Positions 4,139 to 5,499 of a DNA stretch of 5,499 nucleotides are shown piece by piece (position 1 is the first letter of the stretch; the number at the start of each line of letters is the position of its first letter). Source of the stretch: Candidatus Aquidulcis sp. Lineage in GTDB: Bacteria; Chloroflexota; Anaerolineae; Anaerolineales; E44-bin32. The notes under the pieces are model-generated. The model searched no databases. It saw only the letters and a program-made list of their open reading frames with translations, and was not told where the DNA came from. The stretch covers positions 1-5,499 of the forward strand of contig DYJB01000178.1 in the NCBI GenBank assembly GCA_020723365.1, read 5' to 3'. The translations under genes were made by a program, and so were the position numbers.

Positions 4139-5414
4139 GCCTCAGCGCCAGGAAGGGCACGATCATCTCTTCCTCCGTCAGGCTGCCATGCCGCCCGAGG
4201 AGGGCGTCGGGTTTGTCTGCCCACCACAGGTAGTTGGAGCCGCGGCTGATCAAGATGCGGTCGCCCAGCCTGCCGGCGGCCTGGTCGCATGGTTTACCGG
4301 GACCGAACAGGCCGGAGCCCAGCGCATGGGCCGAATCGACGATCGTGAACGCGCCGGGCCAGGTCCGCTCGATGTACTCCTCCGCCGCCTCGGCCTGGTC
4401 CGGGCGCAGGTGGAGATAGGGCAGGCGGGCCTCGCCCGTCGGCCTCAGGTGCAGCCGTCGACTCAGCCCGGGATGCTGCCCCAGGTGGAAGTGGGGCTGC
4501 GGCGTGGTGGCCACCTGGCCGTGATCGGACAGCACCAGAAGAAGCACGTCGCGAGAAGGGCCGTGCGAGAGGGGCTGAAGGAACAGGTCAGACAGGGCAC
4601 GAAGGAAGAAGTCGAATTCCACCCGTACGAGTTCGGATCCGGGCCCGTAGATGTGCGCCAGGGCGTCGACGCCGCTGTAGTAGGCCCACACGAAGCGCCG
4701 GCCCTGCGGCGGTCGCTCGACAAGCTGGCGCACGGACTGCCACAGGTCGGCGGGGGATCCAAAGCCGTGCAGCTCAGTATCGGCATAGTGCATGCGCGAG
4801 AGCCCCGACCCGCGCAGAGCATTGCCGATGAAGGCGTGGGGCTCCACCCCGCCACGCGCCAGCCGCGTGCCCAACGTAGAGACCGGCAGCAGGGACGGCG
4901 CCCGTACGCCGGCGCGCTCGAGCAGGCCGCGCTGGGCCTCGAAGGCTGCCGGCGCCAGGGTGATCATATTGACGACCATCCCGTACTCCCGAAGGAGCAG
5001 CTCGTACCCCAGGACACCGTGCTCCGCCGGGCTGCGTCCGGTCCACACTGTCGTCAGGGCGGCGCTGGTCGTGGAGGGGACGACGGAGGTCAGAGGGGCG
5101 AGGAGTGCGTCCGGGAGGTAAGGTTGGAGCGCAGCGCCGGGGTCGTGCAGCCAGGCGTTGAAGCGGGCAAAGGGGAGGGCGTCGACCAGGCACACGACCA
5201 CCTGTTGGGCGCCACTGGCGAGGCTGTTCAGGCCAGGGAGGTCGAGGGGCGCGTGCGGGCCCGGCTCCAATCCCAGCCAGCGGTCGAGGCTGGCGGGCAG
5301 GTTGAGCAGCGAACGGCCGGTATAGTTCGGGTGAACGGCGCCGGGGCCGAGGTCCAGATCCAGGTGGCGAAACGAGAGCAGCTCGGGGAGCAGGGAGGCG
5401 GTGAGATCGGGCAT
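4134..5414 (-). CDS. Type I phosphodiesterase/nucleotide pyrophosphatase-family hydrolase
   Basis: 426-residue member of the alkaline phosphatase superfamily (the phosphodiesterase/NPP branch), which hydrolyses phosphate mono- or diesters using two zinc-type metals and a Thr nucleophile. Seen: VVVCLVDALPF with metal ligand Asp78; VPSTTSAALTTVWTG at 112-126 with probable nucleophile Thr116; PAEHGVLGY at 129-137; YYSGVDALAHIYGPGS at 245-260 with Asp250 and His254; LSDHGQ at 295-300 with Asp297 and His298; and RHGSLTEEEMIVPFL at 408-422 with His409. The ligand set is complete, so the enzyme should be active. There is no signal peptide or membrane segment, so it is cytoplasmic. Start ATG 5414 is the only start close to a promoter, though about 70 residues precede the conserved core. 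The substrate is unknown: nucleotide diesters, sugar-nucleotides or phosphonate-like monoesters are all possible. It is monocistronic here and convergent with the SPFH gene. Confidence 0.9.
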   Translation of the reverse strand: MPDLTASLLPELLSFRHLDLDLGPGAVHPNYTGRSLLNLPASLDRWLGLEPGPHAPLDLPGLNSLASGAQQVVVCLVDALPFARFNAWLHDPGAALQPYLPDALLAPLTSVVPSTTSAALTTVWTGRSPAEHGVLGYELLLREYGMVVNMITLAPAAFEAQRGLLERAGVRAPSLLPVSTLGTRLARGGVEPHAFIGNALRGSGLSRMHYADTELHGFGSPADLWQSVRQLVERPPQGRRFVWAYYSGVDALAHIYGPGSELVRVEFDFFLRALSDLFLQPLSHGPSRDVLLLVLSDHGQVATTPQPHFHLGQHPGLSRRLHLRPTGEARLPYLHLRPDQAEAAEEYIERTWPGAFTIVDSAHALGSGLFGPGKPCDQAAGRLGDRILISRGSNYLWWADKPDALLGRHGSLTEEEMIVPFLALRL

Positions 5415-5421
5415 GCGGCGG

Positions 5422-5450
5422 ACTATACGCCGGGCCCGGGGGAGAGTCCA
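5422..5450 (-). promoter_or_regulatory. Candidate sigma-70-type promoter giving a leaderless phosphodiesterase mRNA
   Basis: On the minus strand, TGGACT (5450-5445, 4 of 6 matches to TTGACA) and TATAGT (5427-5422, 5 of 6 matches to TATAAT) lie exactly 17 nt apart. Seven nt then separate the -10 from ATG 5414, so the transcript would start at the start codon. No Shine-Dalgarno is present. The spacer contains the 10-bp palindrome CCGGGCCCGG (5430-5439), which may be only GC-rich chance. Confidence 0.5.
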
Positions 5451-5499
5451 GCCGGTTCGCCCGGCCGGGAGCGCCTGTCACACTGCGCTGCCGCCAGGC
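5451..5499. other. Right-edge intergenic sequence, nothing recognised
   Basis: GC-rich sequence upstream of the phosphodiesterase promoter. No gene start, terminator or repeat could be supported. It is too short to say what lies beyond the window. Confidence 0.5.

Noticed and set aside
4057..4290. Minus-strand 77-codon frame through the heptad array
   Set aside because: It overlaps the C-terminal coding part of the phosphodiesterase in another frame, has no start signal and shows no family resemblance.

Overview
This is a GC-rich (roughly two-thirds G+C by eye) bacterial chromosomal segment. It holds six protein genes, tightly packed except for one repeat-bearing gap. The gene styles (a cysteine-rich TrpRS, a stand-alone SPFH protein, an HGxxGY-type phosphodiesterase) fit a Chloroflexota/Anaerolineae-like bacterium, but that placement is inference and is not proven by the sequence. 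No RNA genes, CRISPR arrays, insertion sequences or phage genes are visible.

Left block, plus strand (2-1245): the 3' four-fifths of trpS (tryptophanyl-tRNA synthetase), followed 11 nt later by dtd (D-aminoacyl-tRNA deacylase). One gene charges tRNA-Trp; the other removes wrongly attached D-amino acids such as D-Trp and D-Tyr, so this is a coherent translation-quality pair. The TrpRS carries a C-X21-C-X6-C-X2-C motif, as in the [4Fe-4S]-containing TrpRS subgroup.

Middle block, minus strand (2728-1242): two ATGA-overlapping genes that look like a divergent PyrK-PyrD pair, the electron-transfer and FMN-barrel subunits of class 1B dihydroorotate dehydrogenase. The PyrK-like protein keeps the [2Fe-2S] cysteines but not clear flavin/NAD motifs. 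The PyrD-like protein keeps the phosphate-binding end of the barrel but has lost the catalytic Cys, Lys and Asn signatures. This is the best candidate in the window for an undescribed function. The pair converges on dtd, with the two stop codons sharing one CTAG.

A 127-bp divergent promoter region (2729-2855) holds a perfect 14-bp palindrome over the probable -10 box of the PyrK-like gene. It also holds an extended -10 promoter and a Shine-Dalgarno site for the next gene. That gene (2856-3881, plus) is an SPFH/prohibitin-type membrane protein, closed by a strong intrinsic terminator.

The gap 3882-4133 contains that terminator and two arrays of degenerate 7-bp repeats in opposite orientation, joined by a 14-bp perfect inverted repeat. 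Right block, minus strand (5414-4134): a cytoplasmic type I phosphodiesterase/nucleotide pyrophosphatase-family metalloenzyme, with a promoter placed so close to the ATG that its mRNA would be leaderless.
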